This document shows positions 44,239 through 54,512 of a stretch of DNA of 64,000 nt, piece after piece. This DNA comes from Prorocentrum cordatum (lineage: Eukaryota; Sar; Dinophyceae; Prorocentrales; Prorocentraceae). The translations under genes were made by a program, and so were the position numbers. The DNA is taken from assembly GCA_963575745.1 (NCBI GenBank), contig CAUYUJ010018618.1, forward strand, positions 135,934 to 199,933, read 5' to 3'. Under the pieces are notes generated by a model, which saw only the letters and a program-made list of their open reading frames with translations, was not told the origin of the DNA and did no database searches. How positions within the stretch are numbered: the first letter of the stretch is position 1; each line of letters begins with the position of its first letter.

Positions 44239-47076
44239 GGTCGCTTCACTGGGCCTTAACAGGGAGGGCACAAGAGCAGGAAAAATCAACGAATCGACAC
44301 CGGATGTGTATTAACGTGACACGTTCTGATAGGCGGCCTCCTGGGGCCTCCCGGGAGCCTCCTAGGAATCTCCTGGGGACCCCTGGGGCCTGTCCTGGGC
44401 GTCCTGCGGCCTCCTGGAGCTCTCTGGGCCTCCCCATCCTCCTGCCTGCTCCCTCATGCACATCATCCGCCTCCTCCTCCCTTCCATCTCCTCCTCCTCC
44501 TCCTCCTCCTCCTCCTCCTCCTCCTCCTCCTCCTCCACCTCCTCTTCATCCCGAACGGCATCTCGGAGCCTAGAGTTGCGAGGATGTCTCCAGCGTAACG
44601 GGCTGGACCACCTCGCGCGCGGCATCTCGGACCCCAGAGTTGCGACGATGTCTCGGGCGAAACGTGCTGCGAGGAAGTCTCAGGCGAAACGGGCCAGACC
44701 ACCTCGAGCGCGGCGTCTCAGAGCTCCGAGTTGCGGGGGCCTCCTGGTGCCTCCTGGGGCCTCCTGGGGACCTCCTGGGGCTTCCTCCTGGGCCTCCTGT
44801 GGCCTCCTGAACTCCACCTGGGGTTTCCTGAAGCCTCTTGGGGCTCCCAGGGGGGATATCTAACCTGTGGCCGTTTGGGCCTCTCCAAATGGAGGGGGGG
44901 GCACAAGAGCAGGAAAAATCAACGAATCGACACCGGATGTGTATTAACTTGACACGTTCTGATAGGCGGCCTCCTGGGGCCTCCTGGGAGCCTCCTGGGA
45001 ATCTCCTGGAGACCCCTGGGGCCTGTCCTGGGCGTCCTGCGGCCTCCTGGTGCCTCCTAGGGCCTCCTGGGGACCTCCTGGAGCTTCCTCCTGGGCCTCC
45101 TGTGGCCTCCTGAACTCCACCTGAGGTTTCCTGAAGCCTCTTGGGGCTCCCAGGGGGGATATCTAACCTGTGGCCGCTTGGGCCCCTCAAAATGGAGGGG
45201 GGGCACAAGAGCAGGAAAATCAACGAATCGACACCGGATGTGTATTAACTTGACACGTTCTGATAGAGGGCCTCCTGGGGCCTCCTGGGAGCCTCCTGGG
45301 AATCTCCTGGGGGCCCCTGGGGCCTGTCCTGGGCGTCCTGCGGCCTCCTGGACCTCTCTGGGGCCTCCTGAGGCTCGCAGGGTCCCATGGAGGATATGTA
45401 ACATGTGGTCTTCTGGGCCCCCAGGCTGGACCAGCTCTTGCGCAGCATCTGAGAGCTCAGAGTTGCGAGAATGTCTTATGCGAAACAGGCCGGACCACCT
45501 TGCGCACGGCATCTCAGACCCCAGAGTTGCGACGATTTCTCGGGCAAACGTGCTGCGAGGAAGTCTCAGGCGAAACGGGCCGGACCACCTCGAGCGCGGC
45601 GTCTCAGAGCTCCGAGTTGCGGGGGCCTCCTGGTGCCTCCTGGGGCCTCCTGGGGACCTCCTGGAGCTTCCTCCTGGGCCTCCTGTGGCCTCGTGAACTC
45701 CACCTGGGGTTTCCTGAAGCCTCTTGGGGCTCCCAGGGGGGATATCTAACCTGTGGCCGTTTGGGCCTCTCCAAATGGAGGGGGGGGGCACAAGAGCAGG
45801 AAAAATCAACGAATCGACACCGGATGTGTATTAACTTGACACGTTCTGATAGGCGGCCTCCTGGGGCCTCCTGGGAGCCTCCTGGGAATCTCCTGGGGAC
45901 CCCTGGGGCCTGTCCTGGGCGTCCTGCGGCCTCCTGGTGCCTCCTGGGGCCTCCTGGGGACCTCCTGGAGCTTCCTCCTGGGCCTCCTGTGGCCTCCTGA
46001 ACTCCACCTGAGGTTTCCTGAAGCCTCTTGGGGCTCCCAGGGGGGATATCTAACCTGTGGCCGCTTGGGCCCCTCAAAATGGAGGGGGGGGCACAAGAGC
46101 AGGAAAAATCAACGAATCGACACCGGATGTGTATTAACTTGACACGTTCTGATAGAGGGCCTCCTGGGGCCTCCTGGGAGCCTCCTGGGAATCTCCTGGG
46201 GGCCCCTGGGGCCTGTCCTGGGCGTCCTGCGGCCTCCTGGACCTCTCTGGGGCCTCCTGAGGCTCGCAGGGTCCCATGGAGGATATGTAACATGTGGTCT
46301 TCTGGGCGCCCAGGCTGGACCACCTCTCGCGCAGCATCTGAGAGCTCAGAGTTGCGAGAATGTCTTGTGCGAAACAGGCCGGACCACCTTGCGCACGGCA
46401 TCTCAGAGCTCAGAGTTGCAAGGATGTCTCAGGCGAGACGGGCCGGACCACCTCGCGCAGGGCATCTCAGAGCTCAGAAGTTCGAGGATGTCTCAGGCGA
46501 AACGGGCCGGACCACCTCTCGCGCGGCATCTCCGAAGTCAGAGTTTCGAGGATGTCTCAGGCGAAACGGGCCGGACCACCTCGCGCAAGGCATCGCAGAG
46601 CTCAGAGTTTCGAGGATGTCTCAGGCGAAACGGCCCGGAACACCTCTCGCACGGCACCTCGGGGCTCAGAGTTTCGAGGATGTCTCAAGCGAAAAGGCCC
46701 AGACCACCTCTCGCGCGGCGTCCCGGAGGGCAACTTTCGAGGATGTCTCAGGCGAAACGGCCAATCCCGGCCAACTCAGAAACGAGAGTTGTGAGGATGT
46801 CTCAAGCGAAACGGCCAAAACCATAAAATTTGTGTGAGGATGTTTCTGCTCCGACTTCCCTCGGCCGGAGTTAGTTTCTACCACAACAGCACCCCGTTCA
46901 GCAAGCTGTTTGGGGAAAAACGGCACGTTAACCTCGCGATAAGTGTACTCAGCGGAGGCAGTGGCCCCCCGGGCACCAGGCTGTCCGAGGAGTCCGAGGG
47001 CCCTCTGGCACCAGCGGCCGCGGTGTCGATCTGCGGCAGCGCCACCTGCAGGCGCATCGCACCACGACCAACATTC

Positions 47077-47225
47077 AGTCGGGCCTGTCCCCTTACAGGG
47101 GGGATTGTTGACGAAAAATGAAAAAATCGAAAAATACTCCAAAATGGAACAAATACTCAAAATAGCCCCCACATTATTGTTTAACTATTTTTGAATATTC
47201 CTCCTGTAGAGGGACGGGCCCGACT
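47077..47225. mobile_element. 149-bp MITE-like element with 30-bp TIRs
   Basis: Left AGTCGGGCCTGTCCCCTTAC (47077 on) and right end, whose reverse complement begins AGTCGGGCCCGTCCCTCTAC, form TIRs of about 30 bp (47077-47106 and 47194-47225). The interior is AT-rich (AAAATACTCCAAAATGG). Similar sequence flanks mosaic element A on the left (25988-26184) and right (29601-29666). Confidence 0.7.
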
Positions 47226-47228
47226 TGA

Positions 47229-47806
47229 GACTAACATCTCACCTCCCAGGCGCGCGGAGCGCGCCAAGGGCGGCGCTGGAGGCGCCGCTGGGGGGGGGGG
47301 GGCAGAGCCGACCCAAGAAATCCGCGCGGAGCGCCAAAAAAATTATGTTCATGGCGTTGTTTCTTCTTTGACTGGAAGCGTACGTGCTGAGCGTGTCTGC
47401 TCAGGGCGTCTTCAAAGCACGATACTCGGAAGCCGGGCAAGGGCTGCTAAATCCGTGACTAAAATGGACCTCCGGGAAGTTGCCTTCGTCCTTCCGGGAA
47501 GAAGCCCGTGGACTGTTTCGCGTGCCGCGCCCCACTCTGGGAAGCTGTGTTTTCCTTCCGGGAGGGCAGTTTTAGCAGCCACTGTTTTAGCAGCCCTCGC
47601 CCAGCTTCCGAGATACACAGGCCGTTTTTCCATCCTGAGTCGTTTTTTGGCGGCCCCGAGGCCCGGGAAGGGCCCCCCGAGGGCGAAAGTGGCAAAAACA
47701 ACCTCCCGTCGTGATTTTTTCACGACGCGGGGGGGGTCTGGGCAACGCGCGCGGGCGGGTTCCAAGCACGATGCACAGGCCCGGCACCCCGCTTCGCTAG
47801 GGGATA
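47229..47806. other. Unique DNA, no gene recognised
   Basis: Contains GCGCGGAGCGCGCC and a G run near 47292. Minus frames of 69-134 codons (for example 47816-47412) have mixed composition but no recognised motif. Confidence 0.35.
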
Positions 47807-48009
47807 CTGCGGGCAATACTTATATCCATATCCAGAGCGTCTTGGACTTTTTAGGAAGAGGTGCCGCAACGCCGAGGCGCACTGGATATGGATAAAATCA
47901 AACCTCTTGGGGCCAGATCTTTATCCATATCCAGTGCGTCTACGCTTTCTGGGGAAGAGAGCCCAAGACTCCAAGACGCACTGGATGTGGATATGACTAT
48001 TGCCCGCAG
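47807..48009. mobile_element. Nested fold-back element, about 203 bp
   Basis: Outer ends CTGCGGGCAATA (47807 on) and its complement TATTGCCCGCAG (ending 48009) enclose four copies of a TATCCATATCCAGTGCGTCT-like motif: two direct, two inverted. Each half can form its own hairpin and the whole can form one long hairpin. No coding capacity. Confidence 0.8.
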
Positions 48010-48082
48010 ATGCGGCTCCCACAGGTTGGCAGCACCCGGCCACGGCCGGGCCGCCCTCCCCTGGTAGACAACCGAGAACAAG

Positions 48083-48233
48083 AATAGACACTTTTAGAAA
48101 TTCTGAGCTTCCCGTTGAGGCGCCGTGCACACAGTATCTAATAGTATCTGTTTTTTAGAAATAGACGCTTTTAGAAATTATCGTGCTCCCGCTGAGGCCC
48201 GGTGGTCATAATATCTAAAAGTATCTATTTCGG
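48083..48233. repeat. Two-copy 75-bp direct repeat
   Basis: AATAGACACTTTTAGAAATT and AATAGACGCTTTTAGAAATT start two units ending in AGTATCTGTTTTTT and AGTATCTATTTCGG. Similar AGTATCTATTT motifs recur near 48826, 59263 and 59346, suggesting a dispersed AT-rich family. Confidence 0.75.
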
Positions 48234-48289
48234 GCAGTGTCTAAACATATTTTTTGTGCATCGGCTGTGTTGCAAGATTTCCGTGTCTA

Positions 48290-48810
48290 CTACTTCGGGG
48301 GTACTAAAGTTTTTGACCATAAGACGAGAATTGCCTCGCTGGTCACGCGTGCCGCGGAGAACCGATGAAGATGCAAGAGTGCCTTGATGCGGATTCGCAA
48401 GCCTTTGTGGGCCCCTTGGGACGGCCAACCAGTGGACCGAGAGCGACCGCATTGGAGAAGGATGCCCAGGGTACCACAGCATCAATGCAACAAGGAATAC
48501 AATGAAACATCGCGTTGGCATGAGAAAGACAGGGTCGATGGGGATGATGACACGGACAATCACACGTGACCCATGCGGAGTGATTGATTGTGAATGGGTC
48601 CAAGTCGGAGTGATTTCCGGGCCTATTGTAAATGGGACGGAGTAATTATCACACCGTTTTAAATATATATTATTATATTGTTACGGGGTAGGAGCCCATC
48701 GGAGTGTGCCCGCTGCCTGACCCAAACCCTGTCGCTAAGATTCTACGGGGGACAGGGGGGCGTCGACAGCATGGCGTCTTATGGTCAAAACTATAGTACC
48801 CCCCGTGTAG
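48290..48810. mobile_element. 521-bp TIR element with 6-bp target-site duplication
   Basis: Left end CTACTTCGGGGGTACTAAAG and right end (reverse complement) CTACACGGGGGGTACTATAG continue as TTTTGACCATAAGACG in both, giving TIRs of about 37 bp. The element is flanked on both sides by TGTCTA (48284-48289 and 48811-48816), a 6-bp target duplication. The interior has no recognisable transposase. Size and structure fit a non-autonomous DNA transposon (MITE). Confidence 0.85.
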
Positions 48811-48989
48811 TGTCTAACTAGTATCTATTTAGTATTTATTTTGAGCAGCAGTACCTATTTTGAAACACGAAGTGGCGACCTTAGTAGAGCTGAGAAGACC
48901 AACTTCAAACAGTCCACGACATTCAATCGAAGGTGGCGTGGATGCCTGCACGTGAACGTCTGCATGGGCCTGTATGCATGTAACGATGT

Positions 48990-49163
48990 GTGCATGTGTA
49001 TGGGTGCGCGCGGAAGTGTATACACACGTGCGTGTGTGTGTTAGTGTGTCAGTGTGTGTGTGTGCGCGGGTTTGTGTTGTGTTATGTTGTGTTGTGCTGT
49101 GTTGTGTGTGTTATGTGTGTGTGTGCGTGTGTGAGTGTGTGTGTGTGTGTGTGTGTGCGTGGG

Positions 49164-49208
<45 letters not shown>

Positions 49209-49240
49209 GCGCGCGCGTGCGCGCGTACGTTTGTGTGTGG
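48990..49240. repeat. (GT)n / (GTGC)n microsatellite
   Basis: Alternating GT and GTGC units over 250 bp, ending in a GC-alternating run, a Z-DNA-prone sequence. 48811-48990 shows no gene. Confidence 0.95.
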
Positions 49241-49249
49241 AGGGCCTTG

Positions 49250-49910
49250 AAGGGCCCCACGAGGGCGCCTGGGGTGAGTAAACACAAAGTTTCGAGTCGT
49301 ATATACTGCTGAGGCCCTCTTGGGCCCCTCTCGGACCCCTTCTTCGGCCCCCTTGGGGTACTCAGGGGGCCCTCCGGGACCCTCCATGAATCTCGAAGGG
49401 TCCCTACACGGTTCCAAGAGGGCCCGAAAGGGTTCAAGGGGTGAATGGAGCCACAGCTTCGAGTCATGTACACCGCTGGGGCCCTCGTGGACTCCTCTTA
49501 GGTTCCTCTTGGAGCCAGTTGGGCCCCCCCGAGACCACGCTGGAGAGCCCCGAAAATGCTTTAAGAGGGCCCCCGCGAGGGCTCCAAGGGGGTCAACCCC
49601 CAGTCGAAATAAAAGCACGCGACCAACTCGCCATCCTTCCTCCTCCTCGTCCTCGTCCAACTCGCTATCCTTCCTCCTCCTCGTCCTCCCCCTCCTCCCT
49701 GCTCCTCCTCCTCACTGCTTCCTCCTCCTCCACCTCCAGTGCCGTCTCGCAGGGCCCCAATAAGGCTCCAAGGAGGGCCCACGAGGAGTCAAACCGAAGT
49801 CACGCGAGTGCCCTCCTTGGGGCCCTATTGAGGCCCTCAAATACCGTTACGGAGAGCCCCAAAAGGGCTCCAAGGGGGGCCCTCACAGATCCAGGAGTGG
49901 CCGTGTGTGT
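49250..49910. repeat. Diverged GGGCCC-rich repeat, at least two copies, plus CTC tract
   Basis: AGTTTCGAGTCGTATATACTG (about 49288) and AGCTTCGAGTCATGTACACCG (about 49456) start two related segments of about 170 bp with GGGCCCTC motifs; a third degenerate stretch follows a CTC-rich tract at 49630-49735. No gene. Confidence 0.6.
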
Positions 49911-49913
49911 CTA

Positions 49914-49949
<36 letters not shown>

Positions 49950-49951
49950 TG

Positions 49952-49996
<45 letters not shown>
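49911..49996. repeat. (TATG)n then (TA)n microsatellite
   Basis: About ten TATG units followed by about 20 TA units. Confidence 0.97.
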
Positions 49997-49999
<3 letters not shown>

Positions 50000-50236
50000 C
50001 AGCCCCCCCCCAGCACCCCGTGTGCACCCATCGTTGTGATTTCTCTCTGTTTCGCTCTCTTTCCGTTGCTCCTCCTCCTCCTCCTCCTCCTCATCCTACT
50101 CCTTTCCTCCTCCAAATATGAAAACCAAGAGGAAGAGGATGAGGGGGAGGAGGAGGACCAGGAGGTTGAGGATTAGGATGAGGAGGGAACCGCGCTGTTC
50201 ACATGTTTTTTTTTGTTTTTGGTTTTTTGTTTGTTT

Positions 50237-50440
50237 GGTCAGGGAAGCCACCAAACACTGCTATTCACATGTTTATTGTTTTTTTTGGTTTTCCAGAGAT
50301 CCACAAACATGGCCAGGAGGTGCGAACAGCAGTGTTCGGCAGGATCGTGGCCACCAAACCATGCTATTCACATGTTTTTGTTGTTGTTTTTTTTTTGGTC
50401 CGGGATACCGCCAAACCCTGCTATTCACATGTTTTTTGTG
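50237..50440 (+). repeat. Left arm of a 200-bp inverted repeat
   Basis: Matches the reverse complement of 53626-53818 at roughly 85-90%: both contain GGGAAGCCACCAAACACTGC, TCCACAAACATGGCCAGGAG and GTGTTCGGCAGGATCGTGGC. Each arm contains three TATTCACATGTTTT units. 50441-50793 shows no recognised gene. Confidence 0.9.
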
Positions 50441-50793
50441 TGTGTTTTTTTTGTTTTCAGGAGGTCCGGAACATTTTCGTGCCCCAGAGGTCTTTGGACC
50501 TCCTGGAAACAATTACTCCGACGGAAGAACCCCACATGAGAATCCTCTGGGCGAATCTGGAAAAAGCCATCAGGCGCCCTGGCTGTCTCTTCTGCGTATA
50601 TTTCCTCTCGCCTTGGCGCGAGGCAAATTCGTTTTGAACATCCACTCCTTCACAGTTTCACCACCTCGCCCCTCCCTGTTTTTTGTTCCAGCGCCCCGCA
50701 ACCCCTCCCTTTTCCCGTTTGCAAGAGCGCGCATGTCGTAAATGTTCCTTCGGCCGCCGTCGCCGCCCCGGCCCCCCAGCACAGGCGCGTTCT

Positions 50794-51731
50794 CTACTGG
50801 TCACGTCGCGCAGCCTGTTGGGACAACCCCGCGGGCCAGGCTGTCGGGGACAGACCCGCGGGCCGTTGGGCCGCAAGGGACCGAGCCGTTGGGCACAAAC
50901 CGCGGGCTTCGAGCGAGGCGCGTAGACCGCGCTCAGGGGAAGCGCAGAACGAGCCAGCTCTTCGCCGCGAGCTTTGCTTTCGCCTCCGCCCTGGACAAAA
51001 CCGAACTCTTGTCGAACACCAAACTCCAGAAGCGCCTTCCGCAGTGGTACGCGGCGGCCCGCACTCCAGGAACTCTCGCGGCGGCGGCCGCAGGATCAGC
51101 ATGTTCCGCATGCACGTGGCGCGGGAGAACATGACGTAGAGGTGCAGCACCACTGCTCGTCCGACATGCCCGTGCGGCCAGCGTCCTCGTCTCTCGCGCA
51201 GTCGATGGTGACGCCCTTGCGCAGCGTCTGGCCCTGCGACAGCGTGGAGGTCAGGTAGGACGCGTGCGCCAGGGTGAACCCCGAGCGGCGCACGCTGTGC
51301 GCCCCCGAGCTCTGCCATGTGAACTCCCTTTCGCTGGGCCTGAACATCAGCAAGCTCCGCGCCCGCGCCTCGGCCTGGCCGTCGTCGTCGGCGCCTTCGG
51401 CGCCCTGTCGCCGCACCTCGGCGACCTCCTGGTAGATCGGAGACTCCTTGAAGCCGTGCACCTGCAGCCAGATTCCCTGCGGTAGGAAGCGGGGGCGAAA
51501 GAGCTGGCCTGCCGAGCACTCCTCGTAGCGCTGCTCGTCCTCGTGGTGGAACTCGAAGGACGCGATGGTGGCCCGCTGCTCCTGCACGAGCCCCAACTTC
51601 TTCTTCAGCTCCTCCTGCGCTGCCGTGAACCGCACCTCCATGCCGACGTGGGCCGGCAAAACGCCGTGGATGTCCCCCGTCTTGTGCATGTTCGGGACGT
51701 TCAGGAGGCGCCGACCCGCTCGGATTGCCAA
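50794..51731 (-). pseudogene. PIF1-like (SF1) DNA helicase, C-terminal part, frameshifted
   Basis: Frame 51731-51096 reads LLNVPNMHKTGDIHGVLPAH, VGMEVRFTAAQEELKKKLGL, TIASFEFHHEDEQ, FTWQSSGAHSVRRSGFTLAH and TLSQGQTLRKGVTIDCARDE (about 51180-51240). The xxQGxTL block is the conserved late motif of PIF1/RecD-type helicases. After DEQW the meaningful frame shifts by one to VLHLYVMFSRATCMRNMLIL and RPPPREFLECGPP, which is helicase motif VI-like (YVxxSRA). So one indel near 51.15 kb breaks it. The Walker A/B half is missing because the 160-bp tandem array begins exactly where the ORF starts. Multi-copy helicase genes of this type are frequent in dinoflagellates; a captured retrogene fragment is likely. 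Confidence 0.6.
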
Positions 51732-53290
51732 CGTGATCTGCGGGCCCCACAGGGAGGGGGCTCCCGCCTGAGACCTCCTCGCAATTTACTCACAGACGAG
51801 GCTCCCGCCTGATACTTCCTCCAAATTCAGGCTTGAGGAGCCCAAAAATGAAGACAGTTACAGGGTTCCGATGACCCGCTCGGATTACCAACATGATCTG
51901 CGGGCCCCATAGGGAGGGAGCTCCCGCCTGAGACTTCCTTCCAATTCACTCACAGACGAGGCTCCCGCCTGAGACTTCCTCCAAATTCAGGCTTGACGAG
52001 CCGAAAAGTGACGACAGTTACAGGGTCCGATGGACCCGCTCGGATTACAACAGATCCGCGGGCCCCATAGGGAGGGGCTCCCGCCTGCGACTTCCTCATC
52101 AATGAATCACAGCACGAGGCTCCAGCCTGAGGACTGCTCCAAATCAAAAAAAAAAAAAAAAGCTTGAGGAGCCCAAAAGTGACGACAGTTACAAGGTTCC
52201 GATGACCCGCTCGGATTACCGACATGATATGCGGGCCCCATAGGGAGGGAGCTCCCGCCTGAGACTTCCTCACAATTCACTCACAGACGAGTGAGTGAGT
52301 GATGATGATGAGGAAGTTGTTGTTGATGATGATGAAAGTGTTGAGTGAGTGAGTGAGTGAGTGAGTGAGTGAGTGAGTGAGTGAGTGATGAGTGTGTGTG
52401 TGTGTATGAGTGAAGGCAGAGGAGGAGAGGGGGTGAGGTTCCTGTGCGGGGGGTGTGCAGAGAAAAAAGAACCCCACTTTGAATGTGGGGAAAAACTTCC
52501 TTGTTGCGTCCAAAATGTGGCCTGGGAACTGCGTTCTGGCAGCGCGAGAACCCAACATTGACGACAGTTACAGGTTTTGGATGACCCGCTCGGATTACCA
52601 ACATGATCTGCGGGCCCCATAGGGAGGGGGCTCCCGCCTGAGACTTCCTCGCAATTCACTCACAGACGACGTTCCCGCTTGATACTTCCTCCAAATTCAC
52701 GCCCCAGGAGCCCAAAAGTGACGACAGTTACAAGGTTCCGATGACCCGCTTCGGATTACCAACATGAAGTGCGGGCCCTCATTAGGGCGAAAGCTCCCGC
52801 CTGAGCCTTCCTCAGAATTCAATCACAGACGATTAGGCTCCCGCCGAGGACTCCTCAACATTTCAGCTGACGAGCCAAAAGCTGGACGACAGTTACAGGG
52901 TTCCGATGACCGCTCGGATTACCAACCTGATCTGCGGGCCCCATAGGGAGGGGGCTCCCGCCTGAGACTTCCTCACAATTCACTCAGACACGAGGCTCCC
53001 GCCTGAGACTTCCTCCAAATTCAAAATTGACGAGCCCCAAAGTGACGACAGTTACAGGGTTCCGATGACCCGCTCGGATTACCAACATGATCTGCTGGCC
53101 CCATAGGGAGGGAGCTCCCGCCTGAGACTTCCTCCCAATTCACTCACAGACGAGGCCCCCGCCTGAGACTTCCTCCATTTTCATGCCTGGGGAGCCCAAA
53201 AGTGACGACAGTTACAAGTTTCCGATGACCCGCTCGGATTACCAACATGATCTGCGGGCCCCATAGGGAGGGGGCTCCCGCCTGAGACTT
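51713..53290. repeat. 160-bp tandem array, about nine copies
   Basis: GACCCGCTCGGATTACCAAC starts units at 51713, 51873, 52033, 52204, about 52582, 52742, about 52902, 53068 and 53228, with CGGGCCCCATAGGGAGGG, GCTCCCGCCTGAGACTTCCT and GTGACGACAGTTACAGGGTT in each. Small indels include a 17-bp A run at 52146. At 52283 a GTGA-rich insert of about 300 bp interrupts the array. Confidence 0.93.
52283..52560. repeat. (GTGA)n insert in the 160-bp array; sister copy at 53293-53628
   Basis: GATGATGATGAGG and (GAGT)n lead to CAGAGAAAAAAGAACCCCAC and TTTGAATGTGGGGAAAAAC. A near match (GAACCCCACTTTGGATGTGG) ends the GATGA/GTGA-rich segment at 53293-53628, so the two inserts share both microsatellite and tail. 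Confidence 0.85.
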
Positions 53291-53625
53291 CCTCACAATC
53301 TACTCAACGATAATGAGGATGAGGATGATGAGTGGTGGTGAAGATGAGTGGTGAAGAGGATGATGATTGATGGTGAGTGGTGGTGGCGATGATGATGTTT
53401 GAATGAGGACGATGCCGATGCCGACGATGATGATGATGATGTTCGTGAGCGTGTGAGAGAGTGCGAGTGACGATGGTGATGAGTATGTGAGTGACTAAGC
53501 ATGTGAGGGAGCATCATCGATGATGCTGATGAGGTTGATGATGAGAGAGTGTGAGTGAGTGTGAGTGGGTTCCTGTTCCTGCGCGGGGTGTCCAGAGAAA
53601 ACAAGAACCCCACTTTGGATGTGGG

Positions 53626-53818
53626 GAAAAAAACATTTGGATAGCAGGGTTTGGCGGCATCCCTGACCAGAAAAAAAAAACATGTGAATATCATGATTTG
53701 GTGGCCACGATCCTGCCGAACACTGCTGTTCACACCTCCTGGCCATGTTTGTGGATCTTTGGAAAACCAAGAAACCCCAAAAACATGTGAATAGCAGTGT
53801 TTGGTGGCTTCCCTGACC
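53626..53818 (-). repeat. Right arm of the 200-bp inverted repeat
   Basis: Reverse complement of 50237-50440. The arms enclose the helicase fragment and the 160-bp array (about 3.2 kb). Confidence 0.9.
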
Positions 53819-53839
53819 CCACCTTAACCACCAAAAAAA

Positions 53840-54512
53840 ACTATCATCGGCCTCCTTACTTGCCATCATCATATACTGTGAATAGAATGGTTTTGTGGCA
53901 CATTGCTGCTTGCTGTTCCTCCTCCTCCTCTCCTCCTATCCTCTATACTACTCCCTCCCCCCTTCTCCTCCTCCTTCCTACTTCCTCTGCCTACTTACTA
54001 TATCTCCTAATAATCCTCCTCCTCCTCCCCCTCCTCTTCCTCCTCCTCTTCCTCCTCCTCCTCCTCCTGCTCCTCCTGCTCCTCCTCCTCCTCCTCCTCC
54101 TCCTCTCACTCCTCCTCCGTCTGTTCTTCCTCTTCCTGCGCGCGAGTGCGCGCTGGCGAAGCGCGCGATAGCGCCCGCGCACAGCTGAAGATTATGATGT
54201 TCAGCTCACTTCACTACGATCGCAAACAATATGCGGACCCGCGCACATTTCCCCTGGGCATTGCCATATCATTCGCCCGACATAGCGCAACGCGGGTGGC
54301 ATCTATATGAAGAGGGGCAATGTGAACACACCTCTGGTCTCAAGAACTAACACGGCCCAAGCGAAATAGACAACAAGCGCAAACGCGCGCCGTACGCCTG
54401 GCCACTCTCACTCCGAACGCCAAGCCTGTCGCCACTAGATCACTCCGCCTGGCCACCTGGCTGCTCCTGCGCGCCGATCTCCAAGCGGGCTCGGCTGCGT
54501 CAGCGAGAGAGC
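53840..54512. other. CTC-rich DNA (53920-54130), then unique DNA without a gene
   Basis: About 200 bp of CTC/CCT units followed by GCGCGAGTGCGCGCTGGCG, a short GC palindrome near 54140. Nothing recognisable from 54190 to 54512. Confidence 0.5.

Larger units (their letters stand above)
41787..44262. mobile_element. 2.48-kb element with terminal inverted repeats, inserted in element C
   Basis: Left end CTGTTAAGGCCCAGTAAAGC (41787 on), with ACC completing a 24-bp match to the right end (44239-44262), which is its reverse complement except for one base. Weaker inverted similarity extends about 85 bp inward (C-run, GTGCGTCGC, CGTCGCCCGTGCG, CGGCC). The uninterrupted element C core reads directly across the site, so this is an insertion; GGAGGG flanks both sides as a possible target duplication, blurred by a G run. 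The interior has an 11-bp minisatellite and GC-rich frames but no transposase I recognise, so it is probably non-autonomous. Confidence 0.8.
41147..46920 (+). repeat. Mosaic repeat element C, split by a 2.48-kb insertion
   Basis: Starts with (CTC)n tracts (41155-41430), then the standard modules to 41786, and resumes at 44263 after the inserted element. The core occurs at 44291, 44924, 45226, 45811 and 46124. The 302/585/313 spacing shows an additional tandem duplication of about 890 bp. The 64-bp tail array is at about 46350-46820 and the tail ends AGCAAGCTGTTTGGGGAAAA at 46920. The 5' AATTATAGCC sequence of A and B is absent. Confidence 0.85.

Noticed and set aside
46350-46820. Regularly spaced 64-bp repeats resembling a CRISPR array
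   Set aside because: Monomers are contiguous with no unique spacers, and the context is eukaryotic repeat DNA.
48974-49312. 112-codon plus frame with VCVCVC repeats
   Set aside because: Translation of the GT microsatellite.
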